Shown here: positions 17,709 to 27,335 of the stretch, piece by piece
How positions within the stretch are numbered: position 1 is the stretch's first letter
Layout: the number at the start of each line of letters is the position of its first letter
Assembly: GCA_963761985.1 (NCBI GenBank)
Contig: CAVXIT010000010.1
Location: forward strand, 186,001 to 250,000
Source: JACCTH01 sp963761985
GTDB lineage: Bacteria; Actinomycetota; Acidimicrobiia; Spongiisociales; ZC4RG35
Length of the DNA: 64,000 nt
Direction: 5' to 3'
Made by a program: the position numbers and the translations under genes
Notes under the pieces: generated by a model
What the model was told of the DNA's origin: nothing
Database searches by the model: none
The model's input: the letters and a program-made list of their open reading frames with translations, nothing else

Positions 17709-18992
17709 ATCTCGGGGCGCTGGCGTGGATGGTCGTGCTCTTGCTCGCCAACGGGTTCTTTGTCGCCTCCGAGTTCGCCTTCACCGCGGCCCGCCGGCAG
17801 GTGATCGAGGAGCTGCCAGGGCCGGGGGGCCCGAGCGGCGGTGACGACTATGCGCAACTTGCCGGATGCACTGGCCGGAGCGCAGGTGGGCATCACCCTC
17901 GCCACCCTGCTACTTGGTTTCGTCGCCGAACCGGCAGTCGCCGGGATCATCGAGAACATGCATCGGCTGGCTGCCGATCCCCTCCGGTGTCACGCACACG
18001 ATCTCCCTGGTGGTCGCGTTGCTGCTCGTCGTTTTCCTGCACATGGTGATCGGCGAAATGGCGCCGAAGAACGTCGCTATCGCCACCCCCGAGAGGTTGG
18101 CAGTGTGGCTCGGGGTTCCCTTTCGATGGTTTATGACGCTGTTTCGCCCGCTGATCGCCACAGTCAATTGGGCTGGCCAACGAGCTTCCTCCGAATCTTC
18201 GGAGTGGAAACCCGCGACAAGCTGGAGACAGCCCATACCGCTGAGGATTTGGCGGTCGGTGATTGCGGCAGGGCGCCAGGAGGGGATCATCGAGGAATTC
18301 GCCAGCAAGCTCCTTTCGGGCGCCATCCGGTTCTCGGAACGAGATGCCTCCGAGGTGATGGTTCCCCGGCCCGACATAATCGCCCGTCCTTCCGGGTCGA
18401 CCCCGGCCGAGTTCGGAGCAGGTCGATCAACGAAGAAGGCTTCTCCCGGATTCCGATCTACGGCTCGAACATCGACGACCTCACCGGCTTCGTCCACGCC
18501 AAGGATCTGCTCGGCGTCTCTGACGAGGACCGCGATCGGCCGATTGATCCCGCACTGATCCGCCCTCTCCTGGCGGTGCCGGAAACGGCTTCGATCAGGC
18601 TGCTTCTCAACGAGATGCAACGCAGCGGCCGCCACCTCGCCTTGATCGTCGACGAGCACGGCGGAACCGCCGGATTGCTCACCCTCGAGGACATCGCCGA
18701 AGAGCTGGTGGGCGACATTCGCGACGAGTACGACGAAGGTGAGACCGCGCCTCGCCAGCTGACGGGCCGGGATCGCTATGAGGTTCCCGGAGCGATACGG
18801 CCCGATGAGTTGCGCAGTCTCACCGGTCTCAAACTCCCCGCAGGTGAATACGAAACCCTCGGGGGTTTCGTGATGGATCGCCTGGGAAGGATCGCCCGTC
18901 GCGGTGACAAGGTCGACGTCGACAATTGGATCATCCTCGTCAAGAAAATGGACGGCCGCCGGGTCACCGAGATCGAACTGCAGAAGTTCTAG
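17705..18992 (+). pseudogene. Second CNNM/CorC-type transporter, several frame changes
   Basis: Paralogue of the preceding gene and coupled to it by ATGA. Starts MNLGALAW, then FFVASEFAFTAARRQVIEEL. After a G6 run near 17826 the frame moves to AGAQVGITLATLLLGF, then to HMVIGEMAPKNVAIATPERL, GVETRDKLE, GAIRFSERDASEVMVPRPDI, and finally a long intact CBS-CorC part from about 18425 (RIPIYGSNIDDLTGFVHAKD, VDEHGGTAGLLTLEDIAEEL, YETLGGFVMDRLGRIARRG). At least five frame changes occur. The clean protein-level similarity on both sides of each break favours sequence error over old decay. Confidence 0.75.
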
Positions 18993-19003
18993 ATCTCGCC
19001 AAA

Positions 19004-20908
19004 TCAAATCTCAACCGTGACGCCGATATCGACGACCCGGTCGGGAGGAAGCTGGAAGTAGTCGGCCGCACTGCGGGTGTTGCGGTGCAGAAAGTTGAAT
19101 AGCCGTTCACGCGAACCCGTTCAATCCGACTCCCTTCTCGACACGACCCGCTCTTTGCCCAAGAAAGTAGGTGGTGTCGAGGGGATTGAAGGCGACCTCG
19201 GCGATCAGGTGCTCGAGCGCGGCCGGGACGTCGGGCTCCTGCATGAAGCCGTAGGTCAAGACGACCTTGAAGAAGCGAGAACCAAGATGTTCGATCTCCT
19301 CGCGGCGTGCCCGAGGAACCCGGGGTACCAGTGCCGTCTTGACGGTCAGGAATACAACCGAATGATGAATTGCGTGATTGTGACGCAGGTTCGCCACGAA
19401 GGCAGGTGGCACCGCGTCAGCAGTCCGGAACAGATACACCGCGGTCCCTTGCGTCCGATGGCACCTTCGACTTGGCGAGGCTCGCGATGAGCGCTTTGAG
19501 GGGTTGGCGGCCTCGCTTTACCTTTTGTTCCAGGTAGCGCCGTCCTGCAATCCAGGTGGTCATGACGAAAACGTCGCGATCGCCGCCACCAGCAAAGTGA
19601 ACCAACCGCCGGTCGGGATCTTGAGTGCATTCGAGGCAAGGAAGGCGAGTTCAGTCGACGAGGAATAGACCCGATCACGAGTCCGACGCTGCCACCAACT
19701 CCACCGCCACTTTTCGCTGAGCGTGAACCGCGAGCAAGAATTGTGGTGATGAGCATCGTCGCAGTGACCGCGAGGCCATACGCCGCGGCCAGGTTGGCCG
19801 AAGATCGAAATCCAAGCACCAGGCCAAGGCACGCAACCAGCAAGGTCCAGTTGACCGCGGGAAGGTAGACCTGACCATGGACGTCGGCGGAGGTGTGGCG
19901 AACTTCGAGACGAGGGATGAAGCCCAGCTGGATCGCCTGGTTGGTAAGCGAGAACACTCCTGAAATCAGAGCCTGGCTGGCGACGATTGTGGCGAGGTCG
20001 CCAGGATGACCAGCGGGATCAACGCCCATTCCGGAGCAAGAAGGAAGAAAGGACTCTCCACCGCCTCAGGGTTGGCGGAGCAGCAGAGCTCCCTGGCCGA
20101 GATAGTTCAGGATGAGCGCGGGGAAGACGATCGCCGAGCCAGCCGAGCCGGATCGGCCGGATCCCAAAGTGGCCCATGTCGGCGTAGAGCGCTTCGCCAC
20201 CAGTGACGACCAGGACGACTGGCGCCCAGGGCGACGAACGCCGCGCCATGGATAGGTGCGTGAAGAATTCGACCGCGTAAATGGGATTGAGAGCGGCCAG
20301 GACGTCAGGGGTTGCTGTACGAGCTGGATGATTCCGAGCACCGCCAAAACCGCAAACCAAACAAGCATCAGCGGTCCGAAGATCCTGCCAACCAGAGCCG
20401 TCCCTCGACTCTGGATCGAGAAGAGTCCGATGAGGATCGCAGCGGCGATCGGAATCACGAACTGAGCAAGCGCCGGCGCCGCCACTTCCAGACCTTCAAC
20501 TGCCGACAGCACCGAAATTGAGGGGGTGATGGCCGCGTCGCCGTAGAGCAGGGCGGCACCGATGATTCCGGCCAGTACCAGTTGCCGGCGTCGTCGCCTC
20601 GCTTCGTCGCTCGGAGCGACCAGAGCAGTCAAGGCGAGAATCCCGCCTTCGCCCTCGTTGTCGGCCCGCATCACGATGAACACGTACTTGGCGGTGATGA
20701 TGATGAGCAGCGCCCAAAAGATCAGCGAGAGCACCCCGAGCACCGAGGCGCGCTCGACCGGGATGTTGTGGTGCTCGGCGAACGTTTCCCGGATCGAATA
20801 GAGCGGACTCGTGCCGATGTCGCCATAGACGATGCCCAACGCCGCCAGGGTCAGGCCGGCGAGCCCACCGTGGCCGTGTCCATTTGAGGTCGAGGAGGCA
20901 GCGGCCAC
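19004..20908 (-). pseudogene. kup: Kup-type potassium transporter, many frame changes
   Basis: K+/H+ symporter family, multi-pass membrane. The N-terminal 190 residues (from 20908) read cleanly: LAALGIVYGDIGTSPLYSIR, ITAKYVFIVMRADNEGEGG, YGDAAITPSISVLSAVEGLE. Later segments appear in alternating frames: NPIYAVEFFTHLS, GGEALYADMGHFG, ALILNYLGQGAL, SQALISGVFSLTNQAIQLG, PAVNWTLLVACL, AAAYGLAVTATM, then the soluble tail (FFKVVLTYGFMQEPDVPAAL, TTYFLGQRAG, LFNFLHRNTRSAADYFQLP, DIGVTVEI) ending at TGA 19004. At least seven breaks are needed. It converges on the CNNM pair with 11 bp between stops. Confidence 0.8.
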
Positions 20909-20932
20909 GAACCCCGAGGGTAACTTTGGGAG

Positions 20933-21982
20933 ATGACATACCGCATCGCGGCGATCGGCGGCGACGGGGTCGGGCCGGAGGTGACCAACCAGGCTTTGGG
21001 TGTGCTCTCAGCCGCGGCCGATCGGTTCGGGTTCGGCTACGAGACAACCGACTACGACCTCGGGGGCCGGCGCTATCTGACCACCGGTGAGGTCTTGCCC
21101 GATACCGTTCAGGCCGAACTCGCAGCCCACGATGCGATTCTCCTCGGCGCCGTCGGCACGCCCGGGGTCCCGCCCGGCGTTCTCGAACGTGGACTACTGC
21201 TAAAGCTCCGTTTCGATTTCGATCTCTACGTGAACCTGCGCCCGGTGAAGCTCTATCCGGGCGTCACCTCGCCGATCGCCGGGCTAACTCCGGAGGACTG
21301 CGACCTGGTGGTGGTGCGGGAGAACACCGAGGGCCTCTACACCGGGGCGGGCAGCGTTTCCCAACGCGACACGCCAGGAGAGGTAGCAACGCAGGAATCG
21401 CTCAACACCTACGTCGCCATCGAGCGCATCGTCCGTTTCGCCTTCGATCAAGCGGCGGCGCGCGGCAACCATCTCACCCTCTGTCACAAGACCAACGTCC
21501 TCACCTATGCCGGAGACCTCTGGCAGCGAACGTTCAACAAGGTGGCGTCCGACTTTCCTGGCGTCAACACCGACTACGTCCATGTCGACGCCGCTTGTCT
21601 GTTTCTAGTGCAGGACCCGGGCCGTTTCGATGTGATCGTCACCGATAACCTCTTTGGCGACATCATCACCGACCTCGGTGCCGCCATCCAGGGCGGGCTT
21701 GGGCTCGCAGCTTCGGCCAACCTCGACCCCACCCGAAAAAGCCCGTCGATGTTCGAACCGGTCCATGGCTCGGCGCCTGACATCGCCGGAAATGGTTGGG
21801 CCAACCCGGTTGCGTCCGTGTTGTCGCTGAGTATGTGTCTTGCGCACCTTGGTGAAGTTGACGCGGCGAAGGCGGTCGAGACAGCTGCGGTCTCGGTCCT
21901 CCCCGAGCTCAAGACCATGGGTGGGCCTGACATGGGCATGTCGACAACCGAGATCGGCTCGCTCATCGCCTCGCGGGTTTGA
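20933..21982 (+). CDS. leuB: 3-Isopropylmalate dehydrogenase
   Basis: NAD-dependent oxidation and decarboxylation of 3-isopropylmalate in leucine synthesis. 349 residues. GGDGVGPEV at the N-terminus, LLLKLRFDFDLYVNLRPVKL (substrate-binding Arg residues and the LeuB-type specificity helix), VVRENTEGLYTG, CHKTNVL with catalytic Lys, DNLFGDIITDLGA (metal-binding Asp), and EPVHGSAPDIAGNGWANPVA for NAD(H). Isocitrate or tartrate dehydrogenases are the paralogous alternatives, but length and the RP-VKLYPG pattern fit LeuB. It diverges from kup and converges on the tricorn gene with a 3-bp gap. Confidence 0.93.
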   Translation: MTYRIAAIGGDGVGPEVTNQALGVLSAAADRFGFGYETTDYDLGGRRYLTTGEVLPDTVQAELAAHDAILLGAVGTPGVPPGVLERGLLLKLRFDFDLYVNLRPVKLYPGVTSPIAGLTPEDCDLVVVRENTEGLYTGAGSVSQRDTPGEVATQESLNTYVAIERIVRFAFDQAAARGNHLTLCHKTNVLTYAGDLWQRTFNKVASDFPGVNTDYVHVDAACLFLVQDPGRFDVIVTDNLFGDIITDLGAAIQGGLGLAASANLDPTRKSPSMFEPVHGSAPDIAGNGWANPVASVLSLSMCLAHLGEVDAAKAVETAAVSVLPELKTMGGPDMGMSTTEIGSLIASRV

Positions 21983-21985
21983 CAG

Positions 21986-24900
21986 TTAGCGGCGTTTGGG
22001 GAGGTCGGGCCGGCGGGTCGAAGGCCGGTCGCTGAAGTCGGGAGCGGGGCCATGGGATTCGATCTGGGCCATGACTTCGCGCACGGCGGTTTCGAGTTGG
22101 CGATCCTCGCCCCGGGCGTAATCGTCGGGCAGGTCGACCACTTCGATGTCTGGGGTCGCCCCGTAGTTCTCAATGGCATAACCGAGATCGTTGAACCAGG
22201 TGTGAAATTCGGGTTGGGTGGTGAGGGTTCCATCGACGAGGCTTTGTTGGGGCCAAATCCCGACCACCCCTCCCCAGGTGCGAGTTCCGATCAGAGGCCC
22301 GAGGCCTTTCATCTTGAAGACATGCGAAAAGATGTCTCCATCGGAGCCAGCGGCTTCGTTGGTCAGACAAACCATCGGTCCCAAGGGTGAGTCGTCGGGC
22401 ATCGGGGAGACCGCCCGCCAGCGGGTGATCCGATATCCCACCCGCTCGCGAAGAAGCTTTTCGAGCAGCAGCTGGCTCACGTTGCCACCACGGTTGAAGC
22501 GGACATCGACGACGAGACCATCGCGGTCGACCTCGTGTTTGAAAGAGCGATGGAACTCGCCAAACCCGTCGGGTCCCATGTCGGGAATGTGGATGTAGCC
22601 GGCACGCCCTTCCGACAGTTCGGCGACGAAAGCTCGATTCTCGATGACCCAATCCCGATAGCGGAGCAGGCGCTCGGAGGCGATCGCTTCGATAATCACT
22701 TCTCGCGCCTTTTCACGCCCGCGCCGAATCGTCAGAGTCACCGCACGTCCGGCCCGCTCGACCAGACGGGCATTCGGCGAAATCGAATCATCCACCGGCT
22801 GATGATCGACTTCGGTGATCCGGTCGCCCGGCCTGAGCTCGACGCCAGGTGCGGACAAGGGCGACGCCTGGGTTCGGTCCCACGAATCGCCGTTGGGAAT
22901 GCGAACCACTCGCCAGGTCCCCCGATCCAACTCGAGATCGGCCCCGAGGTGGCCTTGATTCCACACCGGGACCGGGCGGTAGTCACCACCCAGCTCGTAA
23001 GCATGAGAAGTCCCTAGCTCGCCCTGCATCTCCCACAGCAGGTCGGAGAACTCGGCCCGGGTAGCGACGCGCTCGATCAGCGGCACGTAACGGTCCCGAA
23101 CCTCCTCCCAGTCGATCCCGCCCATCGACTCCCACCAGTAGTACTGGTGCTGGAGGCGCCACGCCTCGAGAAACATCTGCTCCCACTCCGGACCCGGTTG
23201 CACCTCCGCCCGAATCCTCTCGAGGTCGACAATCCCGGTGTCGCGTCCGGCCTTCTCGTTGCCCGAGCGGTCGTCCTTCCAAGCGACCGGCACCACCCGC
23301 AAATACTTCTGCGTCCGAAACGCCAGGACGCGGCCGTCGGCGGAGACGGTGTAGTCGATGACTCCTTCGGCAACGGTTTCGGCTTTGTCGTTGGCGATAT
23401 CCCAGGACTCGAGCCTCGCTCCGACCGGCGTGTCCTCAACGACGAATCCAACCGCTCGCTCCAGGGGCCGGGAAAGAAAGAAAGCCTTGTCACGGGTGAG
23501 ACGAAGGTTGAAGTAGCTGCCTGCAGGGATCGGAAAGGCGACAACCCGATCGCCCAGCGTTCCCAGGTCGATGCCGGTTGGTCCGGCTTCACCGGTGTCG
23601 GATGCCGGCGGCGGAGCACCCGGCGCCTTGGGAGCTCGGTTGGCCGCAGCAAACGGCGAGGGTGACCCGGGCTCGAGCGGGACCAGCATGACCATTACTG
23701 CCCGCGGAAAGCCGTAATCGTGAAAGTGCTGGTCGGCCATTGGTTCGTAGGCCCGCACCGACAGGAATCCGAGGTAGCGCCCGCTCGGGTCGAACGTGGG
23801 CCCCCAGTCTTCGAATTCAGGTTCACCAATCTGCTGGCTGACTCCGTCTTTCGTGTCATAGAGAAACACGTTGGAGGTGGTGCGACTCGTCGGCGAGCTG
23901 AAGGCCAGATACCGCACTCCGGCAATCTCGGGACCCCAGGCAACCCCAGAGATCCACCCGTGCTCGCTCCGGTGAACCAGCGTGGTTTCGTTACTCGACC
24001 CGACGTTCACCAGCAGGAGCTCGTGCCGGTGATTGGTGAGAGCGACCAGGTCCTCGCGGCCGGGCGCCGGTTGGATCGACCTGATACGCCCGAAGTCGCC
24101 GCGGACAACTCTTCTTTTGCCTTTTGACTCGACCACTACCGAGTCTTCACCGGTCTCGTCGCTGACCATGACCAAGCCATCTCCGTCCCCTAGCCAGGCG
24201 AGGAGACGCTGTCTGGCCGTCGACACTGGACCGTGCCTGGTGGCGGAACCCTCCCAGAGCGGCATCGTGTAGGCCCCACCTCTGAATACGACTCCTACTG
24301 AGTCTCCGGAGGCCGACAGTGAGATCGATTCGGTCTTCTTCACGGCGGCGGGAATGAACCGGCGGTTGCGTTGCGGACGGGCCGACGGCAAGGTGATGGG
24401 AAGCCTCCGGCTTTTGTCGTCTTGCGGCGAGTAGAGATAGATGTCCGCGCCGGATTGGTAGACAATCCGCCTCCCGTCGCTCGAGGCGAAACGGGCATAG
24501 AAGTCGCGATGGTTGGTATGGCGAGAGAGGCCCGCGCCATCCGGCGTCACCGAGTAGAGGTTGCCGATCCCCTCATGGTCGGAGAGGAAGAAGATGCGAG
24601 ACCCCAGCCAGATTGGATTAGCCATGTTGCCGGCGAGCTTGATCAGAACTTCGAAGGCGCCAGCACCGTTCCGGTCAACCCAAACCGCGCCGGCGCGGCC
24701 GCCCCGATAGCGCTTCCAGCGGGCGGGGTCGAAGCTGTTGCGGCTGATGACCATGCCTTCCCCCCGCGGCCGAAACGACACCGCTTGCGCAGGTCCCCAG
24801 GGCAGCTTCGTGGTTGCGGCTCCCTCGAGGGGAACTTCCCACAGGTGTCCCCATGCGGCGAAGGGCTGCTGGTAGTCGCTTGTGATGATCACGGCCGAGC

Positions 24901-25192
24901 CATCCTTGCGCCAGCCGACGACGCGGGTGTCGGCCCCGAAATAGGTGAGCCGGCGGGCAACGCCACCGGCGGCAGGCATGGCGTAAACATCGAGCTGGCC
25001 TTCATCGCGGCCGACAAACGCGATCGTCTTGCCGTCCGGCGAGAAGCCGGGAAACGCCTCCATCCCCGGGTTGGCCGTCAGCCGATGGGCGTCTCCCCCC
25101 TCAACGGTGACCGTCCACAAGTCGTCCTCGGCGACAAAGACGACTTGATCACGATTGATCGTCGGGTGGCGGTAGTAGCCCTTGACCGTCAC
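21986..25192 (-). CDS. Tricorn protease
   Basis: Large cytosolic serine protease that in archaea cuts proteasome products into small peptides. 1068 residues from GTG 25192, close to the 1071 of Thermoplasma tricorn. N-terminal half: six- and seven-bladed beta-propellers (repeated FSPDGKTIAFVG-like blades). Then a PDZ domain (PGVELRPGDRITEVDHQPVD) and the S41-like core. Catalytic residues align by position: S729-H730 in GTSHAYE, S950 in EAAGSDGDIF, E1008 in IENYGATPD; the archaeal residues are S745, H746, S965 and E1023. GTGA overlap with the upstream hydrolase stop shows coupling. Confidence 0.93.
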   Translation of the reverse strand: MTVKGYYRHPTINRDQVVFVAEDDLWTVTVEGGDAHRLTANPGMEAFPGFSPDGKTIAFVGRDEGQLDVYAMPAAGGVARRLTYFGADTRVVGWRKDGSAVIITSDYQQPFAAWGHLWEVPLEGAATTKLPWGPAQAVSFRPRGEGMVISRNSFDPARWKRYRGGRAGAVWVDRNGAGAFEVLIKLAGNMANPIWLGSRIFFLSDHEGIGNLYSVTPDGAGLSRHTNHRDFYARFASSDGRRIVYQSGADIYLYSPQDDKSRRLPITLPSARPQRNRRFIPAAVKKTESISLSASGDSVGVVFRGGAYTMPLWEGSATRHGPVSTARQRLLAWLGDGDGLVMVSDETGEDSVVVESKGKRRVVRGDFGRIRSIQPAPGREDLVALTNHRHELLLVNVGSSNETTLVHRSEHGWISGVAWGPEIAGVRYLAFSSPTSRTTSNVFLYDTKDGVSQQIGEPEFEDWGPTFDPSGRYLGFLSVRAYEPMADQHFHDYGFPRAVMVMLVPLEPGSPSPFAAANRAPKAPGAPPPASDTGEAGPTGIDLGTLGDRVVAFPIPAGSYFNLRLTRDKAFFLSRPLERAVGFVVEDTPVGARLESWDIANDKAETVAEGVIDYTVSADGRVLAFRTQKYLRVVPVAWKDDRSGNEKAGRDTGIVDLERIRAEVQPGPEWEQMFLEAWRLQHQYYWWESMGGIDWEEVRDRYVPLIERVATRAEFSDLLWEMQGELGTSHAYELGGDYRPVPVWNQGHLGADLELDRGTWRVVRIPNGDSWDRTQASPLSAPGVELRPGDRITEVDHQPVDDSISPNARLVERAGRAVTLTIRRGREKAREVIIEAIASERLLRYRDWVIENRAFVAELSEGRAGYIHIPDMGPDGFGEFHRSFKHEVDRDGLVVDVRFNRGGNVSQLLLEKLLRERVGYRITRWRAVSPMPDDSPLGPMVCLTNEAAGSDGDIFSHVFKMKGLGPLIGTRTWGGVVGIWPQQSLVDGTLTTQPEFHTWFNDLGYAIENYGATPDIEVVDLPDDYARGEDRQLETAVREVMAQIESHGPAPDFSDRPSTRRPDLPKRR

Positions 25193-26334
25193 TGGGTGGT
25201 GACTTCGGCCAGGAAGTCGATGACCTCTTGCTCGTAGGTGGCGCCGCTCACATTCCAGGACCGCACGTGCCCGGCGCCGGGAACAATCGAGATCCTGACG
25301 AGGTCGGGTCTCGCATCGGCCAGGTCCTGGCTGCTCTGCACGGGGACCGTCTCGTCCTCGCTGCCGTGGATGACCAGGACGGGAACCTCGAGCAGATTGG
25401 CCTCCGGGAGATAGTCGGTTTCTTCCCAGTCGACCCCGAACCGGATCGAGGCGATTTGCTTGGCGGTCCAAACCAGGGTGCCTGGGATTGGGAGGCCGAT
25501 GAACGGCAGCGTGCGTTGCGACGCTCCCAGGTCCACCGTCTGCTCGAAATCGATGTTCGGGCTATCAACGACGGCCGCGATTACCACTTCATCGGGTTCG
25601 CGATAGAGGTACGAGAAGATGTGGGCGGCGCCGGTGGAATATCCCATCAAAACCACTTTCTCGGCTCCCTCGGCGACGAGAGAGTCAACCGCAGCGGCGA
25701 CGTCTTCCCATTCGGTCTCGCCGAAGCGGTAGTAGCCGCTCGGGTCGGCGGGAGCGCCTTCATCATTGCGGTAGTCGATGACGAGTTGCGGATAGCCCTC
25801 CTCCGCAAGTGGACGCAGCAGCCGCAACGATTCGGCGCGGTCCGCGCCAAGACCATGGACGTGCAAGATCCAAGTGTCGCCACTGGCCAAGATCTTCCAG
25901 GCCCGTATCGGCCCCAAAGCGCTCTGATACTCGACCTCCGTGAAGTCGATCCCGAAAGCCACCGAAGGGTCGGTCGGAAACGCATAGCCCTCGATGGTTG
26001 CCACCATCCCCGGGGTCGGCGGTTCTCCGGCCAATCGCTGCAGTTGCCGCACCACGCTTCCATCGGCGGTCACCGTGAACTGCGGTTGCAGTTGGCCGTA
26101 GCCCGTCGTCCAGTCGAGTCCGACAACGCCGGGGGTCTCGAGTTCGGGTTCGGTGCCTGCAACCGCCTGCAGGGTCACTTCCCCGCCTGAAACGGTAGTG
26201 ATCAAGACATCAGGCGTATCTGGTTCGTAGTCGGCGACGAGAGCATCGTTCCTCAGTTCCTCGGAGAAGTACCAGCCCCCGGCGAGGTGAAAGACGACGA
26301 ACAGGAGCAACAGAACGCCGAGAAGCTTTTTCAT
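25189..26334 (-). CDS. Membrane-anchored alpha/beta hydrolase
   Basis: 381 residues starting at ATG 26334. MKKLLGVLLLLFVVFHLAGG is a signal-anchor. A beta-rich segment (to about 150) precedes a classical alpha/beta-hydrolase core with GYSTG (Ser233), GSEDE (Asp327) and AGHVRSW (His356). Likely an esterase or peptidase facing the outside, though topology is inferred. It lies between a USP-CBS gene and tricorn with 4-bp overlaps on both sides, so all three are probably made together. A role in trimming peptides, like the archaeal tricorn-interacting factors, is possible but not shown by sequence. Confidence 0.8.
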   Translation of the reverse strand: MKKLLGVLLLLFVVFHLAGGWYFSEELRNDALVADYEPDTPDVLITTVSGGEVTLQAVAGTEPELETPGVVGLDWTTGYGQLQPQFTVTADGSVVRQLQRLAGEPPTPGMVATIEGYAFPTDPSVAFGIDFTEVEYQSALGPIRAWKILASGDTWILHVHGLGADRAESLRLLRPLAEEGYPQLVIDYRNDEGAPADPSGYYRFGETEWEDVAAAVDSLVAEGAEKVVLMGYSTGAAHIFSYLYREPDEVVIAAVVDSPNIDFEQTVDLGASQRTLPFIGLPIPGTLVWTAKQIASIRFGVDWEETDYLPEANLLEVPVLVIHGSEDETVPVQSSQDLADARPDLVRISIVPGAGHVRSWNVSGATYEQEVIDFLAEVTTQ

Positions 26335-27206
26335 CGAGCCGGACTGGCTCCGGTGAGGTGGTAGGTACCGATCATGTGACCACGCTGGTCTACGACCGGC
26401 CAAGGCCCATCGCTCCCCATGCTGGCGGCAGCTTCAACCAATGACATATCGGGCGTCACCGAGCGCGGTTCTTCCATCAGCGAATCGACTGTCGCGTTAG
26501 TCGGGGCATTCCTCAGCTTTTCTTGATCGACAATTCCAACAAGCTTGCCGCCATCAACTACCGCAAGCCGCTGGTCTTGATGGAGTCGGTGCCCATCTGT
26601 GGCGAGATGAAGCGGACTCACAAAGACTGGCTCATCCATCAATTGGAAAACCCGCGCGGGCGCCGCACGCACGATGACCGCACCTCCTTTTGCGGAAGCT
26701 CGCAGCCTGGCCCCCGGACCAAAGACCATACGAGTCAAAAGCGACCCCCCGGCTTCGCCCATGACCAGGAGCGAGCCTTCCGGAAGGCTCTGCACGAAGT
26801 CGGCCGGGTCGTTCGCTGCGACTGAAAGCTGCTTGGCCGAGGGTGCCCAATCGCCTAGCCGGGCAACGAGCTCTTCGGTGACTGTGGCCGAGGTGTCGGC
26901 GTAAACGGCACTGGCGATGATCATCTCGACCCCGAGCTGATTTGCGAGGTGATTGCAAAGTTGAACGTTGAAGTCCGAGTGCGGACCTCCGGCAACCGCC
27001 GCCACCACTGTCGTCACCGCCGCACGATCGAAGTCAAGGGGCGACGCGATGTGGATCAGGCTGAAACTGGCGGGCGGCTTCTTGCTGACGAGAATGTCGG
27101 CTCGAGCTTCGATACAAGCTGTCTCGAGGTCGCCCGTGACCCGGACGGCCTTGGTCGAAAGCAGCTCCGCCAGTTCGGCACAGCCTTTCCCCCGAGCAAA
27201 GACCAC
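26331..27206 (-). CDS. USP-like domain with a C-terminal CBS pair
   Basis: 291 residues. The first half resembles a universal-stress-protein fold: GVEMIIASAVYADTSATVTE, then LLVMGEAGGSLLTRMVFGPG, close to the nucleotide loop G-x2-G-x9-G-S/T of USP proteins, with VIVRAAP as the last strand. The second half is a CBS pair (QLMDEPVFVSPLHLATDGH, LAVVDGGKLVGIVDQEKLR, SLMEEPRSVTPDMSLVEA, VVDQRGHMIG) that likely binds an adenylate. It is the first gene of the tricorn operon (ATGA at 26331-26334), so it may tie that operon to energy state. No partner is known. Confidence 0.7.
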   Translation of the reverse strand: MVFARGKGCAELAELLSTKAVRVTGDLETACIEARADILVSKKPPASFSLIHIASPLDFDRAAVTTVVAAVAGGPHSDFNVQLCNHLANQLGVEMIIASAVYADTSATVTEELVARLGDWAPSAKQLSVAANDPADFVQSLPEGSLLVMGEAGGSLLTRMVFGPGARLRASAKGGAVIVRAAPARVFQLMDEPVFVSPLHLATDGHRLHQDQRLAVVDGGKLVGIVDQEKLRNAPTNATVDSLMEEPRSVTPDMSLVEAAASMGSDGPWPVVDQRGHMIGTYHLTGASPAR

Positions 27207-27335
27207 TCCCGGGTCCCGGGGACGTGAGAGAGGATCAACGGGCCAGATCAGCGCACACCGTCATCGCCGAGAGTGTGGCACACACCGGCTTTTTAGTGAT
27301 CTTTTCCCTTTTCGTTGTCTGCCACCATTGGAGTG

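Noticed and set aside
27270..27310. GTGTG/CACAC hairpin followed by TTTTT
   Set aside because: It lies between two divergent genes, so there is no upstream plus-strand gene to terminate. The stem is short. A role in the pntA leader cannot be shown.
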